Assembly (NCBI RefSeq): GCF_036669915.1 | Contig: NC_089312.1 | Coordinates: forward strand, 17,323,317-17,387,316 | Length of the DNA stretch: 64,000 nucleotides | Direction: 5' to 3' | From: Pocillopora verrucosa | Lineage: Eukaryota > Cnidaria > Anthozoa > Scleractinia > Pocilloporidae | Shown here: piece after piece, positions 32,190-45,027 of the stretch | Layout of the letters: the number at the start of each line of letters is the position of its first letter | Position numbering within the stretch: position 1 is the stretch's first letter | Made by a program: the position numbers and the translations under genes | Notes under the pieces: generated by a model | Databases searched by the model: none | What the model saw: only the letters and a program-made list of their open reading frames with translations | Told to the model about the DNA's origin: nothing

Positions 32190-33790
32190 ATCACTCGAAT
32201 AACATTACAAAGTGTTTGTATTCTTCAAGGAATTTCTTGTCCTGTCGTTTGGAATGTTTTACACAGTCGTGGTGTGAATGGGAAAGAAGTTATCTCACAG
32301 ATTTTGTTTTTGTCCCATAACTGTATAGATATAGTAAGGAGAAATTCTGTCTTGGTCACTCACAGGAGTTAAAGGGTTAATTCAAGTGTGAAATAAAACA
32401 GAAGTGTTGCATAGTTCTCTTTACAGACTGAATTCAGGTGAGAACATCGTAAACTAGTTAATGTCGCATGCTCCTCCTGAAACTTAAATTTTATTGCCCT
32501 GGTCTTTTTCATAGAGCCTCTTTTATATCTCCGTGTGCCAGCCAATGATTAAAATCTCAGTGAATAGATATGCCATAGTTTGGCAGTCTTTAAATTCCAT
32601 CTTTAAGTTTTTTGCATTTACTATTTTAAAATTCATAAATGGCATTCTCTTTTCATCCATGTAAAGAGATATTACACATTTCTAAAACTAAAATCTGAAT
32701 CACAAAGTCAACTAAATTTCAATGACTTTGAAACTTCATTGTACATAAGAACACTACTGGAGTATGTTACATTTATTCGCTGTCTTTCTGGTACACAGTT
32801 ACATAACCCTTTAACTTTCGAGATTTTATTGGTAATTCTCTTTAGTGTCTGCCATACAATTTAAGTGGTGTTAGGTTGGAGAATTTGGAATTGGATCAAC
32901 CAATTATCCTTTATTGATATTTTTCTTTATTCTCATTACTTGTGTGCTTGATATTGTGCTGATAATGTAAGGAGAAATTCTGCCTAGGTCACTAGGCGGA
33001 CTAAAACAATAAAATGAGGGATTTCGTTATATTGTAATGATTAAAATTTTCTTATGCTTTCAAATGGAACAAAAAAAATGTGATGAGAATCTGATGTTAT
33101 GAAACTGGAAAAACCTGTTGCTGGTAGCTTATGTCTTTAATGATTAAATGTTTGTGGGAAATGCTTTTCTTCAAAAGCGAGGATACAGAAGTTTTCAAAG
33201 CTGATATAAATAAGCTGTTTGCTAGTAGTGAAAAGCAAACTGACAATCATACCTTAGTGCTTGACGTGCTTCTCTCAAACATGTCAGTTGTGTGTACCTA
33301 TGTCACGAAGTCTCCAGAAATTAATAGAACATTGATTTACCACAATGCTATTGCATAAACTGAGCTAGAAACTTCTCCATATTCCAAAACATTCTATTGA
33401 ATTACTTTAAGGATATGTCATCATAAGTGTCTAGAATGTTCTTGCTGCTAAAAATAGTATTTCAGAAATAAGTATGATGTGATCGGCTACTATAAATAAG
33501 GTTCAAGATCGTAAGGTTTTCAAAAGTTTAAGATTTATCAAGTTATGCAGACCACATCTTGCCTTTGTTTCTATCAGGCGTTAATTGGCGTCCGCATAAT
33601 GCACAAAGCAAGAATATAAATGGCTAAGCTTAATAGGTTATAAAATTAAAATAAGAAAGTTATGCAGACCATATCTTGCCTTTTATCCTTCTCTGGATAT
33701 TTACTCAAATAACAAAGTTTCTATCAGTCTCTCACTCTCCACTGAGCTTGTGGAAAGATGATAACCTCGGTATTTTTTTAAATGAAGAAA
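32190..33790. other. Non-coding stretch with a dispersed anthozoan-style repeat
   Basis: No gene is recognised. The phrase AAGGAGAAATTCTGTCTTGG followed by TCACT occurs at about 32336 and, varied, at 32969; its reverse complement is at about 39948-39975. Around it are TTAAAGGGTTAA and a run describing the same short interspersed repeat. The 75-codon frame at 33131-33358 has no recognisable domain. Confidence 0.45.
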
Positions 33791-35408
33791 GGAAAGACAT
33801 TTGACATACCCTTTTTAATATTTATGAAACATTCGCTTATCTATGTCAATGTATTTTAGTAAAGCTTTTTAGAGGATGGTGAGATTAACTCTCAAAAAAA
33901 GACACAACATTCCATAATATTTACTTTCTTGGTTGTAAACTGCGAAAATCCTTCAAATCGTCCTTTATTTGCTAAATGTAAGATTATCTCCGGATTTGTG
34001 TCCTCATTTTGCATCATCACAAAATCACTCAGAATTGATCTCCAATAGCAAACAATTGAGTAGAATCTAAAGTTTACAACAGGCGATCATTAGCGTTTAA
34101 AATATCCTAAATAAAAAATTTTATTATTTTCATCGACCGAGCTAAAATTGCTGAAAAAGTGGAAATATCAACCAAACACATGAATACTATTTAATCAACG
34201 ATGGAAGGAAGAAAATACATATATAACTTTCGGCATCACTTGTGAGAGGTTTTTGTTTGTCAATTATGCCTTTCTCCCTTCCTTGTCATTTGAATGTTTC
34301 ATGAAGATCGAAACTATAGCAGGAAATTTTAATTTTTATGCCAGTGACTTTCTGCTTCTGACAGTTCGAAATAAGAGGAGATATGTAATTTGAAGGTTCT
34401 TTTTTCCTGCCTTCTATGCTATTCAAAACCTTCTTTCAAAGTGGGGATAACCATAGCAGCCACGAGTCCGTCGTGCCGGCTTTGATTTAGAACTGAGCTT
34501 CATGCGCATATACGACGTGTATACCATAACAATTTTTGAATAATGAGGTCACTTTGAAATGAAATGACATTTTTGTTTTCGGAAGAAAGTGATCAACTGA
34601 TGTTTTAATCTTGGTTGATACGCCTTTCATTATTTTGTTAAAGCTGGATCTGCTAACGACATGACGATCATATCATAATTATATGGGGTGTTTAATTATT
34701 TCATGTGGAAAGAACACCGAGACACGATACGAACAAGCCATATTTTGTTATGACCATGATTACCTATATAATAATGCGTCTAGGAGGGGAAAATCAAGCA
34801 TACGTCGAAACAGTCGTACGGACATATTCATTCCTTATATTTTGGCCCTTATTTTTTATTCCAGTCATCTGCTGCTGATGAAATTCTCGGCTAGATCTTG
34901 GCAACTGAGGTGCTTTTTTCATGCCTCGGATGTGTTCTCGATGCTTTTATGACTATGGCAGTTATGCCGCGAGTGGAAACTAAAGCCCAGTACCACCAAC
35001 CAATGCTTTTCGATTAGTTCGAAACAAAGATCTCCAAATTACTAAAAGCTAGGGAATAAAACCATCGGCTTGTCAATCCTTTGATTTAAGCGCCTTTTTT
35101 TTCCGACGGCGTCACTCTTGCACTCTACAGAGCAGGCGTTATTCTGGTGTGCGAGTGCTGGGAAAAGACAAATTTTTACAAAGGGTGAGCGACGACTCAA
35201 ACTAAAAACCCAAAAACGGCCGGTGGAATATAGAATACAAATGATTGCGAGCTTCTTAATGTTAACTCGTCATGATAAGACGCCCGAACTGCACGCTAGC
35301 GCCACTCTAAACGATCAAACTTTGTTAACCTCGGCCTCTTGTCGAGGGCGCAGAGCACGCTAAGTGTTAGAAACCGCAACTTCGAAATGCAACATCATTA
35401 TTAGGCGA
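33791..35408. repeat. Array spacer between the CACTA insertion and receptor B
   Basis: Non-coding blocks recur in order at 38330-39480, 53040-54640 and 56930-58650. Here the sequence GACACAACATTCCATAATAT (about 33901) is uninterrupted. In units A and C the Tx1-like LINE sits after ACAACATT. Conserved open frames such as 34683-34952 are not kept between copies. Confidence 0.6.
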
Positions 35409-35470
35409 CATGCCAGATATTGGCAATTTTATGCGCTGATCGCTGCGATCCACGTATAAAATCGCTAGTT
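35409..35470. repeat. Hairpin-type repeat with deleted centre (unit B)
   Basis: Both flanking arms of the repeat seen at 6904-7030 are present (TTTATGCGCTGATCGC, GTATAAAATCGCTAG). The GC-rich centre of about 65 bases is gone. A clean loss between two GCGATC words suggests slippage at the hairpin. Confidence 0.6.
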
Positions 35471-36553
35471 GTGTCATTTTTTCGCCGCTGGGAAGTGAAA
35501 TATGTCCGATTGCCGCTCAGTGGAAAGAGCGAAAATGTGAACCTAAAAAGTTATAAACATGATCTCGCTGTCTGGTTCCGTGTAGAAACAAATTTTCAAA
35601 GCATGAGTTAACCCATACGAAGTTGTTGATACAATCTGACAACAGTTTAATTAAGCCATAGTTTTTCACATTTGAAAGCGGATATATAAAGCAGCTGTCA
35701 TCCTTGCTTTGTACTTTTACAATGGATGTATATTTACTCTTTAGGAAATCCACCAGACTTTGTCATTTGTGCACTAAAGACAACCAATTAAAACTCTTTG
35801 ATCAACTCGTCTCACGCTGATCACTGAATTTTCTGGCACCTAAATTAAATTTTCTCGATGCAATGTTGGGTGGTGTAACTGACTGAAAAAAAAAGTTTAA
35901 CAGTTTTTTTACATCGTTCGGATTTCAAATCACAAAGCCAAGAAATTTGGCCTTATCATATTTATAGGACTTTTTTCGTGTAATCAACAGTCTTTACTAC
36001 CCGGAATCAACATTTATTGTTCAAAAATTTGTTAAAATCTGAGAAATAAAGCTCCATTTCCGCTGTTTATCTTCAATCGCATTCAATTTACAAAGTTTTC
36101 ACTCAGCGTCGTCCCAAAAAATAATGAAAAATGTGGATACTTAAAAGGTGTTTTTTCTTTTTGTCGCTAAGCTTGGAATTTCCTCTTTAAGACATTTTTC
36201 ACTCGAGCTTTAAAAATTACGTCTTGTGCTTTTGAGACAAGCTTTAATATTTTCACTCACTTTATAGTCTGTTAACCCTTTGAAAAAAAAAATCACAAAA
36301 TTCTGAATTACAAAGATCGAGGAGGATTGAACAAAAATATTAATATTTCCTTTTACACGCTTCATAAACAGCAAAATTAATTGCGCTCCAGTTATAGCAT
36401 TTTGGTCTCGTGCCCAAGTCTTAGCGATTTCAGTCGCTCTTGCTTTGGTTGAATTTGATCCCCTGCAGGAGTGTTCTGTTCGATTAAACTTCCAGAGCCT
36501 AGAGCAATCGGAAAGGCTGGTAAACCTTGACTAATACACGTAGTTCGGTTCCG

Positions 36554-37516
36554 TCAATCAGACCTATTGAAAGTTGTGCGGCAAACAGCTCTTAGCGCTT
36601 GTCGATACTGCGGTAGTCTCCACGCGTATAGGAACGGATTTACAGCGCAGCTAACGCACAACATCGACATTGATAGAGCTCTTGTTATTTCAAAAGCTAG
36701 CCCATCACACACATTGCTTTGTTCCTCGAGACACTGCTCCTTCAAGTTAGTAACAATTAGGTAGGGCATAATTGATATAAACAGCACGATCGTGATCAGG
36801 ATGATTGTCAAAACGATCTTTTTTTCCAGACCGATGTTCCGAGCAAAAACGCGCGATCTTCCTCCATTGTCTTGTTGCAGAAACGTGACGTTTCTTGAAT
36901 ATCGGCGGAATTCAATGTAAGTCGCTGCGTTGACAACGCAAAGTATTGTCAGTGGAGCCGTAGACTGAAGATGAAGATCCACTATATGGAATATTTCCTC
37001 TGATGTACTTATTGAGTGCCATGCTTCAAACAGCCCACAAAAGAGCCATATCAAAATGTCACATATGACGACCTTTCGAACTGTTATAAGCGTCCTATAC
37101 TTCCAAATAAGCTTTATAGCCAGAAATCTATCCACTGATAACGCCACGACCGTTGAAATTGATATTTTGGTGCTAATATGAGAAGAAATAGTAGAAATCT
37201 TGTGTAGGCTAGGTAAATTAACTCGACATGGATGGCAAAGCATGTATGTTGAGTACAAAGGCTGCACGAAACTTCCTCCAAGTAAATCACTTAGCGAGAG
37301 GCTTGCCACGAGGAAAGTTGTAGGGCGCACTCGGAAATACATGTACGGATCTTTGAAAAGAGTCCATAGAAGAACACTGTTTGTTGCGAATGAAACGAAG
37401 CCAAGCAAAGCGCTACAAATTCCTGCCAAAAGCGCGACTGATGCTGTTGGAATTCCTTCAAAATGTCCGTGTTCATCTTGATGTGATTGAGCAGTCTCGT
37501 TCATGATTAACACCAA
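36554..37516 (-). CDS. Class A G-protein-coupled receptor, copy B
   Basis: An intact single exon of 320 residues with the same landmarks as copy A: SFATN in TM1, SLSD in TM2, DRF after TM3 and NPFLY in TM7. It carries the B/D-type residues VQPLYSTYMLCHPCRVNL, SEEIFH, FEAWHS and RNIGLEKK. The N-terminus has NETAQSHQDEHGHFEG, longer than copy A by five residues. All catalytic-type positions for G-protein coupling are kept and no stop or frameshift is present, so it is probably functional. The 5' flank of about 270 bases is nearly identical to that of the other copies, so shared expression control is likely. Confidence 0.9.
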   Translation of the reverse strand: MVLIMNETAQSHQDEHGHFEGIPTASVALLAGICSALLGFVSFATNSVLLWTLFKDPYMYFRVRPTTFLVASLSLSDLLGGSFVQPLYSTYMLCHPCRVNLPSLHKISTISSHISTKISISTVVALSVDRFLAIKLIWKYRTLITVRKVVICDILIWLFCGLFEAWHSISTSEEIFHIVDLHLQSTAPLTILCVVNAATYIEFRRYSRNVTFLQQDNGGRSRVFARNIGLEKKIVLTIILITIVLFISIMPYLIVTNLKEQCLEEQSNVCDGLAFEITRALSMSMLCVSCAVNPFLYAWRLPQYRQALRAVCRTTFNRSD

Positions 37517-40400
37517 CGGACACTGCTCAAGCTTTTATGTAGAAACTCTTGATTTGATGATTAATATGGCTGAGGATGACTAATGAATCGCCTTGTCACA
37601 TGAGAGGCAAATTGTTTTGAAGCTGGCTAGTATTTCTTAACTTGCGACACCTTTCCTGAAAGCTAAACTTGAATATCTAATTTGATCGCGCAACACCAAG
37701 AACAGTTTTACCGATGCAATTTTTCCTACATCCGGTGAAACAGAGCTGAAAATCCGTCTCTCCTGTTCCTATTGTGAACAATGTACGTTAGTTACTTGGT
37801 AAGTGCACGAATTGATGAGGGTTCTATTACAACAATGGTCGGTCTTGACATCCTCCTGATGAATATGACATCGTTTGCATTAAATATTTGGATAAAATTC
37901 TGTTACCAGGATAAAAATTGACAGTCATTGAAAAACTTTCTTGAATTACTTGAAGAAGAAACTCGTTTAAATTCGAGTCATTTTACTTAAGGGATGTGAT
38001 CACTAAAGCTCCATTGTCCTATCGAGTGTCCGTTGCGAAGCTGATGACTATCAAAACATTTGCCAACAGAAAACATAAAAACAGCCGAGATGGTAAAAGG
38101 AAATAAACACTACAATATTCATCCTAGGGCAGAGCTTAAATCAATTTTTAATTATAATCTTGGACTAAAAGGATCGAAAAACTTTCGTAAACGGGCGCGC
38201 CACAGTAGTTTTATGAACTACTCTCCTAAAACTCAACCTAAAAACAGATTTCGGTACGAGACTACGATATGGCTCTTTCTAAGTCGGTGCGTTTTAAAAA
38301 CTGACCCAAAAAAGCCAATTCATCTGACATAACCTTTTTAATATTTATGACACATTCACTTATCTATGTCAATGTTTTTCAATACAGCTTTTTTGGAGGA
38401 TGGTGAGGTTAACTCTCAAAAAAAGACACAACATTCCATACTATTAACTTTCTTGGCTGTGAACTGCGAAAATCTCCTTCAAATCGTCCTTTATTTGCTA
38501 AATATAAGATTATCTGCGGATTTGTTTCCTCATTTTGCATCATCACAAAATCACTCAGAATTGATCTCCAATAGCAAACAATTGAGTAGAATCTAAAGTT
38601 TACAGCAGGCGTTCATTAGCGTTTAAAATATCCTATATAAAACCTTTATTATTTTCATTGACCAAGCTAAAATAGCTGAAAAAGTGGAAATATTAACCAA
38701 ACACATGGATACTATTCAATCAACGATGGAAGGAAGAAAATAAATATAACTTTCGACATAACTTGTGAGAGGTTTTTGTTTGCCAATTATACCTTTTTGC
38801 CTTCCTTGTCATTTAAATGTTTCATGAAGATTGAAACTATAGCAGCAAATTTTAATTTTTATGCCAATAACTTTCTGCTTCTGACCGTTCGAAATTAGAG
38901 GAAATATGTACTTTGAAGGTTCTTTTTTCTTGCCCTCTATGTTATTAAAAACCTTCTTTCAAAGCGGGGATAACTATAGCAGCCACGACTCCTTCGTGCC
39001 GGCTCCGATTTAGAACTGAGCTTCATGCGTATGCATGACGTGTATACCATAACAATTTTTGAATACTGAGGACATTTTGAAATGAAATAACATTATTTTT
39101 GTTTTCGGCAGGGAGTGATCAACTGATGCTTTAATCCTGGTTGATACGCCTTTCATTATCTGATACGATATATATATATATAACGATCATATCATAATTA
39201 TATGGGTAGTTTACTTTGTGTGGAAAGAACACCGATAAAGACCATATTCTGAGAAAATAACCGAAAATTTTGTTATGACTATGATTACCTGTCTAATAAT
39301 GCGTCTAGGAAAGAAAAATCAAGCGTACGTCGAAACAGTCGTACGGACATATTCATTCCTTATATTTTGGCCATTATTTTCGATTCCAGTAATCTGCAGC
39401 TGATGAAATTCTCGGCTAGATCTTGAGAAACTGAGGTGCTTTTTCATGCTTTGGATGTGTTCGCGATGGTTTTATGACTATGATAGTTATGCCTTGAGTG
39501 GAAACTAAAGCTCAGCACCATCTACTAATGTTTGCTTTGCTACTCTTAAGACGATTCGAATAACAACAAAATAGAGTTCAAAATTTATGTAAAATGGGGC
39601 TCTCAGAAAATTATCATGCCTTTGTTTTCAGACTTCTTAGCAAATCGTTTCGTAACTCGCAAAAACGAAGATAATAGTCAATTTCTGTGCACTTTCAGTT
39701 CGCTGAAATTTTCATGTTTTCAGTATTAAAAACTGACCCTCGTCCGCTGTTCATCGTCTTAAACAGGCTTACTCAGTAAAATGATGGTATGCTAAATAGG
39801 AAATGCGAGGACATGAAAAATGAAGCTTAGGATTTTTCCGTCAACTCTTAGCTCTTTCCTGCGGAATGTATGTTGTAAATGCATGGAAGGGAACTGCAGT
39901 AAAAAGAGCACATTTCAAAGGTTTAACCTTTAAACTACTATGAGCGACCAAGACAGAATTTCTCCTTATAAAATCATTACATTATCAAGCAGACAAGTGA
40001 TGAGAATACAATCCTTGAATTACAATTTTTGATGATGACATTTGCAGGTGCCCCCAATATGTGAAGCGTTTAACACCATGGATATTAATTTGCATCAGAA
40101 TTGCTACATTTTTAAAATCACGATATCTTCACCACACGGATCTTCACTGACATGTAAGAAAAAGACATCGAGGCGGTATTGTGCTGAGTTTATCGATATA
40201 GTGATTTTAATCCATGAAGGGCTTTTTCCCTTAACAAACTTCATTAAGGTTTCAACTTTTTTGTAAGGAAAACAGTATAAAGAGAATTAATGTTATGTAA
40301 GAAGTTGTGGTACCATCAGAGTTTACGTGCAAGCAACTCAGCATTTGATGTTCTTAAAACTGACGTGTGTTAAATTGTGTTTGATTTAAGCATAAATATC
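37517..40400. repeat. 5' flank and spacer of receptor B
   Basis: Non-coding. 37517-38420 matches 9041-9950 and 50403-51290. 38330-39480 matches the block at 33791 and 56930. 39500-40320 matches 58660-59210. It includes a TA run at 39167-39182 and a dispersed repeat near 39920-40020. No gene is recognised. Confidence 0.55.
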
Positions 40401-40625
40401 TAAATTTAAATAAATATCTGGATAGTTGGAAGAAAACTGCACGCTCGCTGATTAATATCTAGACAGTTAAAAGAAAATTGCAGTTTGGTGATTTATATCA
40501 AAACAATGTAATGAAAATTGCATGTTCGCAGATTCATAGACAGTTAAAAGAAAATTGTAGGTTCGCTGATTTATATATAAACACAAGACAGTTGAAAGCA
40601 AATTGCATGTTTGCATGTAAATTCG
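40401..40625. repeat. Tandem repeat of ~46-bp units (copy 1)
   Basis: About five units contain ACAGTTAAAAGAAAATTGCA followed by TTCGCTGATT and TATATCTA. The same array occurs at 59285-59500. It is followed at 40738-40750 by a run of Gs that is also present at 59619-59631. Confidence 0.75.
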
Positions 40626-40949
40626 AATTTATCAACACTTGAAGTTAACTCCCATATTCAAGCTTGGCCATATGATGTCCCCTATTGAAGAAGGTCCCGT
40701 CTATACCAGCTATGTTTCCTCCAAAAACTGGTTGGAGGTGGGGGGGGGGGTGTATCATTCAAAAATACCTCAAGGCAGAGACATAGGGATATTTAACTCA
40801 ACGCTTTCTCCTTTATTTTCTTCAAAATTCATCTTTCTCTAAATTTAGGATAAAAGCTGTTCTGTACGTTTAGAGCCATTCTAGTTTTTCATTTACAGAA
40901 CAGGTGGCCATGAACAATAATACAGGTTTTGGCACGCTTTGCAGAAAGA

Positions 40950-43536
40950 TAGATCTTCATACTCGATCTTACTTTAATTTGGTTTCGTTCAGGGACACTA
41001 GGTAATAAATTAAGGCTGTTTCTAAGCGCTTGTGGTGTTACTATGGAAAATTCTTGCGTTGGGGAAATGCCTAGTATTTAAAACGAATGTTTATGACGGC
41101 ATTGTCGGTGTAGCATTTGGAAAATCTTGGTTATCAAACGATAAGCTGTCAAATATCAGGAAACTGTTTTGAGCCTATCGATCCAAATTGTGTACCTGTG
41201 TACTACGAGTGACCGCACTGACCATCACCTCTACATATAGGATGATGAAGCCTTGTCTTAAAAGGTGTGGTTCAAAAGTATATCGTAAAAGAGAGGACTG
41301 TTCTCTATAAGATGATCTTGTGCGATTGCACAAGGAATTTCTCATATTAAAGCCGAAAATATTAAAACTATGAACACGCACTTGATCACTATGCCAATAA
41401 GTTCTAAAGAAGTGGAAATTCCGAGGTCACTTCCTGATAATGGCAGCTTTTTCGTCTGTTCCGGCGGAAGGTTCATACAATCACTGTTATCATTTCACAT
41501 TTTTTAAGAAAATGGCCACATCTCTACATAGGCAAAGTCCATCTCTACAATGGCCGGTTAATAAACGAAAAGAGAGGAGCTAAATAAACAGGAAAAAGCT
41601 AAATAAACAGAATACACTCACCCTGCCTTACCCACTCTGTTTCACAAACACTTCTCCTCTGAACATTTATTTTGAGATCACACGTTAATTGTATTTTGAT
41701 ACGCATCTTTTAACTCTGTAAACCTTGACATGCAGGTTCTCCCTACATTTCCTGATTCTTACAGGAAGTATTTGTATAACAATCGAGAGCTTTTCGAGTT
41801 CGCGATCATTTCCTTAATTCACATGACCTTAACGTTTTCATTCAGGGGTGATATTCCTGGGAGACATTAGATGCCTTCCACTCAAAAGTATTAGAAGGTG
41901 AAACACGGAAAACTATAACCTCGATTAAAAAAAGTCATATTACACTTTGTTCTTCCGGTAACGTTTCTCCTTTGAACAAAATCATTTCCTTCTGTCGACG
42001 GGTTGCAGTTCGACTGTGAGGGTATCTTTTCTCTGATCAATATACGTTGAATAGCACGCTCAAGTAATCAATATGTAAAATAGCAGGGTTTTATTGAGTA
42101 TCAATGAAGGGCACTTTTTTCACTGACATCAAATTGTTAACATATTATTCATGTTTCGTCCGAGAACCTTTGCGTATCACTTATTGAAACCCATAAGTTG
42201 CGCAAATTCACCACCTTTCTAACCAGTCTGGTAGTTTACTGTACGGTGGCGTCTGCTACAAGAGGGTCTACAAATGTCAGTTGTAAGCTAAAATTTCGGC
42301 CATTTATCAGTTCTCAGTTAGATTTTAGGCCATTTGTCAGTTGTCAACTAAATAACTGTTGATAATTTACTTGGCGAGTTAATTATCACTTTCCGACCCT
42401 ATTTTTGGCTTCAAAGGCACTTTTGACGTAAACTCGAAAATTGAATCGAAATTAAGAACTCTCTTTTCTCAATCTTGGAATGAAATAATTCCAAGATCTT
42501 AAAATTGACTTTTCGGTCTTTGTTTGAAGGGTGTTCAAATAAGTAACAAATCTTCTGCGCACTAACTTCTGTTTGCACGTGCGCAACATTGAAACATTCC
42601 TTTTCAACTACTTAGTCAGTAGATGTTGGAAAGAAGATCGTCAGCAAGACAAAAACTTGAGAGTCCTCTAGCACGATATACTTGGTTTTATGTTTTGTTT
42701 TACAATGTGTCGATTGTGATTGGATTTGATGAAATGATCGGAAAGGAATGTTCTTTTGTCTACTTTTCAATGAGGTTATTGGAGATATCTACTGTAAGCG
42801 TACCTTAGAAATCCAGGCGAAAATAGGCGCGAATTGGCCGCACTCTACAGAGCAGGCGTTATTTTGGCGAGTGAGCGCTCAACATTATCTTAGGGAAAAT
42901 TATAGCTGCCACCTTTGATTTTTATAGCAGCGGAAGGCTGGGAAAAGAAAGAAATTTGTACTAAGGGTGGGCGACGACTCTAACTCCAAATCAAACACGG
43001 CCTGTGGAATATAGAATACAAATGATGGCGAGCTTCGTAATGTTCACTCGTCCTGATAAGACGCCCACACTGCAGGCCGGCGCCACTCTAAACCATCAAA
43101 CTTTGTAAACCTCGGCCTCATGTCGAGGGCGCAGAGTACACTAAGTGGATAGACACCGCAACTTCGAAATGCAACAAGGCATCCTTATTAGGTGTATCGA
43201 TCAGTTTGTGAACCAATTCTAATTGTCCCATTAATAACCTGCTTACAGCCCCGCGCAACCTTTCTTAACATCATAATAATGAGCCAGGCGATTGGGTACG
43301 ATAAGTGGTTAAACTAATCGCCTCAGTAATGACTCCCATGGCGTCATTATTGCTGTAGTTGACATCTTTATTTCAGAGTTAACGTACAAATATTGAAAGT
43401 TATTGCCAAAAATTAGGGAACATCTAACGGTTAATTGGTAATTTACGTCTTCGGTTGCGGTGTACTTTAAGCCGGCGATACAACTGGCGATTTTATACGC
43501 CGATCGCGTAAGATCGCTGCGGACTCACTTTTTTTC
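40950..43536. repeat. Start of higher-order repeat, copy 2
   Basis: It matches 1-1690 and then 3810-4510, skipping about 2.1 kb present in copy 1. The sequence is non-coding. An extra segment at 42270-42540 with TGTCAGTTGT words has only a distant counterpart at 3360. Frames such as 41381-41175 correspond to that at 446-156 but differ in length. Confidence 0.6.
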
Positions 43537-45027
43537 GGTTTCCTGGAAAAACTGGATCAAGGATCACTGAACCACTGAATCAGGGATCAGAGATCAAGGA
43601 TCAAGGACCAAGGATCAAGGATCAGTTCAAAATGAATCAAATAAATTAAATAAATTAATAGGCATGATTGATTGCTCATCTATGTGACTCAGTCAAGATC
43701 TCTCTCTGTTCACAGACAGGCGTTGTTTTTCAGCCCTTCCCCCGTCTTCCGACTTTCACGCTACCCCAAGAACGCTTGATCGCAAGTTAGATAAGAAACT
43801 GTCTATTCTTGATTCCAATGTAGTTTCCGGGGATTTTCATTGCATAGACAATGCAAACGTCTGTAATTTTATTCTTTCACTAGAGAAATGAAAACAGAGG
43901 GTTTTTTTGTCATTCACACAAATCTTTCTTCTGCACACATTTGTAGACACGGCCAATGGACAACAAAATTGCTATTATTTTCCAATTCTTTGCATTTTCA
44001 CCCAAGCATTAGTCGATCTAACAAATATTCGCAGGTTTTCTCTTTGACATTGAGCTGGATATTTATCTGTTCGCGAAAAAGCAGTTTAAAAAAGTCACGT
44101 TTTTTTAAGCACCTCTGCTTTTGCGTACCATGCTTAACCGTTGGTGCAGTTCCCCTGTTGAAGCTATTGAGAAAGAGAGAATCGGTAAACCTTAAGGTCC
44201 TTTATTTTGTCGGAAGTGATCAAAAGTATGGGACCAAATTTTCTGCCTGCTGTGCTCACTGGTGACAAAAAAAAGAAAAAACAATTCCTCCTCGTTAGTC
44301 GTCAGGTACTTTCTTTAAAAAAAATTCACGTAAGACTAAAAAACTAATTCAATTCTCCAGTGAGTGTTCTGGAGATTTTCGACTTGTTGCTTCCGTGTAT
44401 ACTGCAGGGGACTCACAACAACAACTCAGTGGGGCAATACAATTTTATCACTTTCCGAATCATGTCTCTTGTCTAAGCCCGTTGGAAAAACATCGAAAAC
44501 GTCTTCTTCTAAGTAAGTGATTCTTCAGATGCATTCCATCTGCTTTTCCTTTAAGGATATGACGTCAGTGAAAATTTGAAGAGATGAAGTAAAAGCGGCT
44601 GAAAATTTGCTGTTCACTCCGGCAGTTGCCAAAAACGGCTTCGTGTTTTGAAATTGCACAGGAAGTCAGATACGTAATCACATACCGACACTCGGGATAA
44701 TTTGGAAATTTCATGTGAATATAGCGTATGCACAAGTAAACCCGCTCTGTAGCTGTCAGTCTTAAATAGCTGTCTTAATAGTCGGTAGGCGAAAATTGGC
44801 ACTTTCACTTCCAATTTGGTATGGCTTTTTCAGTATTTAGTATATTTATGTTTATTATATCTATTATATTTGTGCCGATTTCGCTTATTTTCTCTGATTT
44901 TCGCTTGAGAATTGACTGAGTCACGTAGATGAGCAATCAAACATGATTTATTTAATTTATTTGATTCTTTTGAACTGATCCTTGATCCTTGATCCGGTGA
45001 TCCTTGATCCAGTTTTTCCAGGAAACC
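43537..45027. mobile_element. Non-autonomous DNA element, ~1.5 kb, with ~130-bp inverted ends
   Basis: The ends are GGTTTCCTGGAAAAACTGGA and its inverse. The similarity continues inward through GGATCAAGGATCA-type repeats and TGAGTCACGTAGATGAGCAA to about 43690 and 44905. T7C (TTTTTTTC) occurs at both junctions (43529-43536 and 45029-45036), consistent with an 8-bp duplication. The uninterrupted target is visible in copy 1 near 4500-4520. The interior has no recognisable transposase; the 125-codon frame at 43888 shows no known domain. An 8-bp duplication points to a hAT-like element. Confidence 0.65.

Noticed and set aside
34683-34952. 89-codon frame in the spacer, with partial counterparts at 53456-53716 and 58337-58549
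   Set aside because: The copies have shifts and stops at different places and no conserved domain.
39165-39182. TA repeat as a possible TATA element
   Set aside because: A simple microsatellite in a spacer with no gene downstream; the equivalent positions in other copies lack it.
43888-44265. 125-codon frame inside the 1.5-kb inverted-repeat element
   Set aside because: No transposase motif and unremarkable composition; too short and isolated to call a gene.
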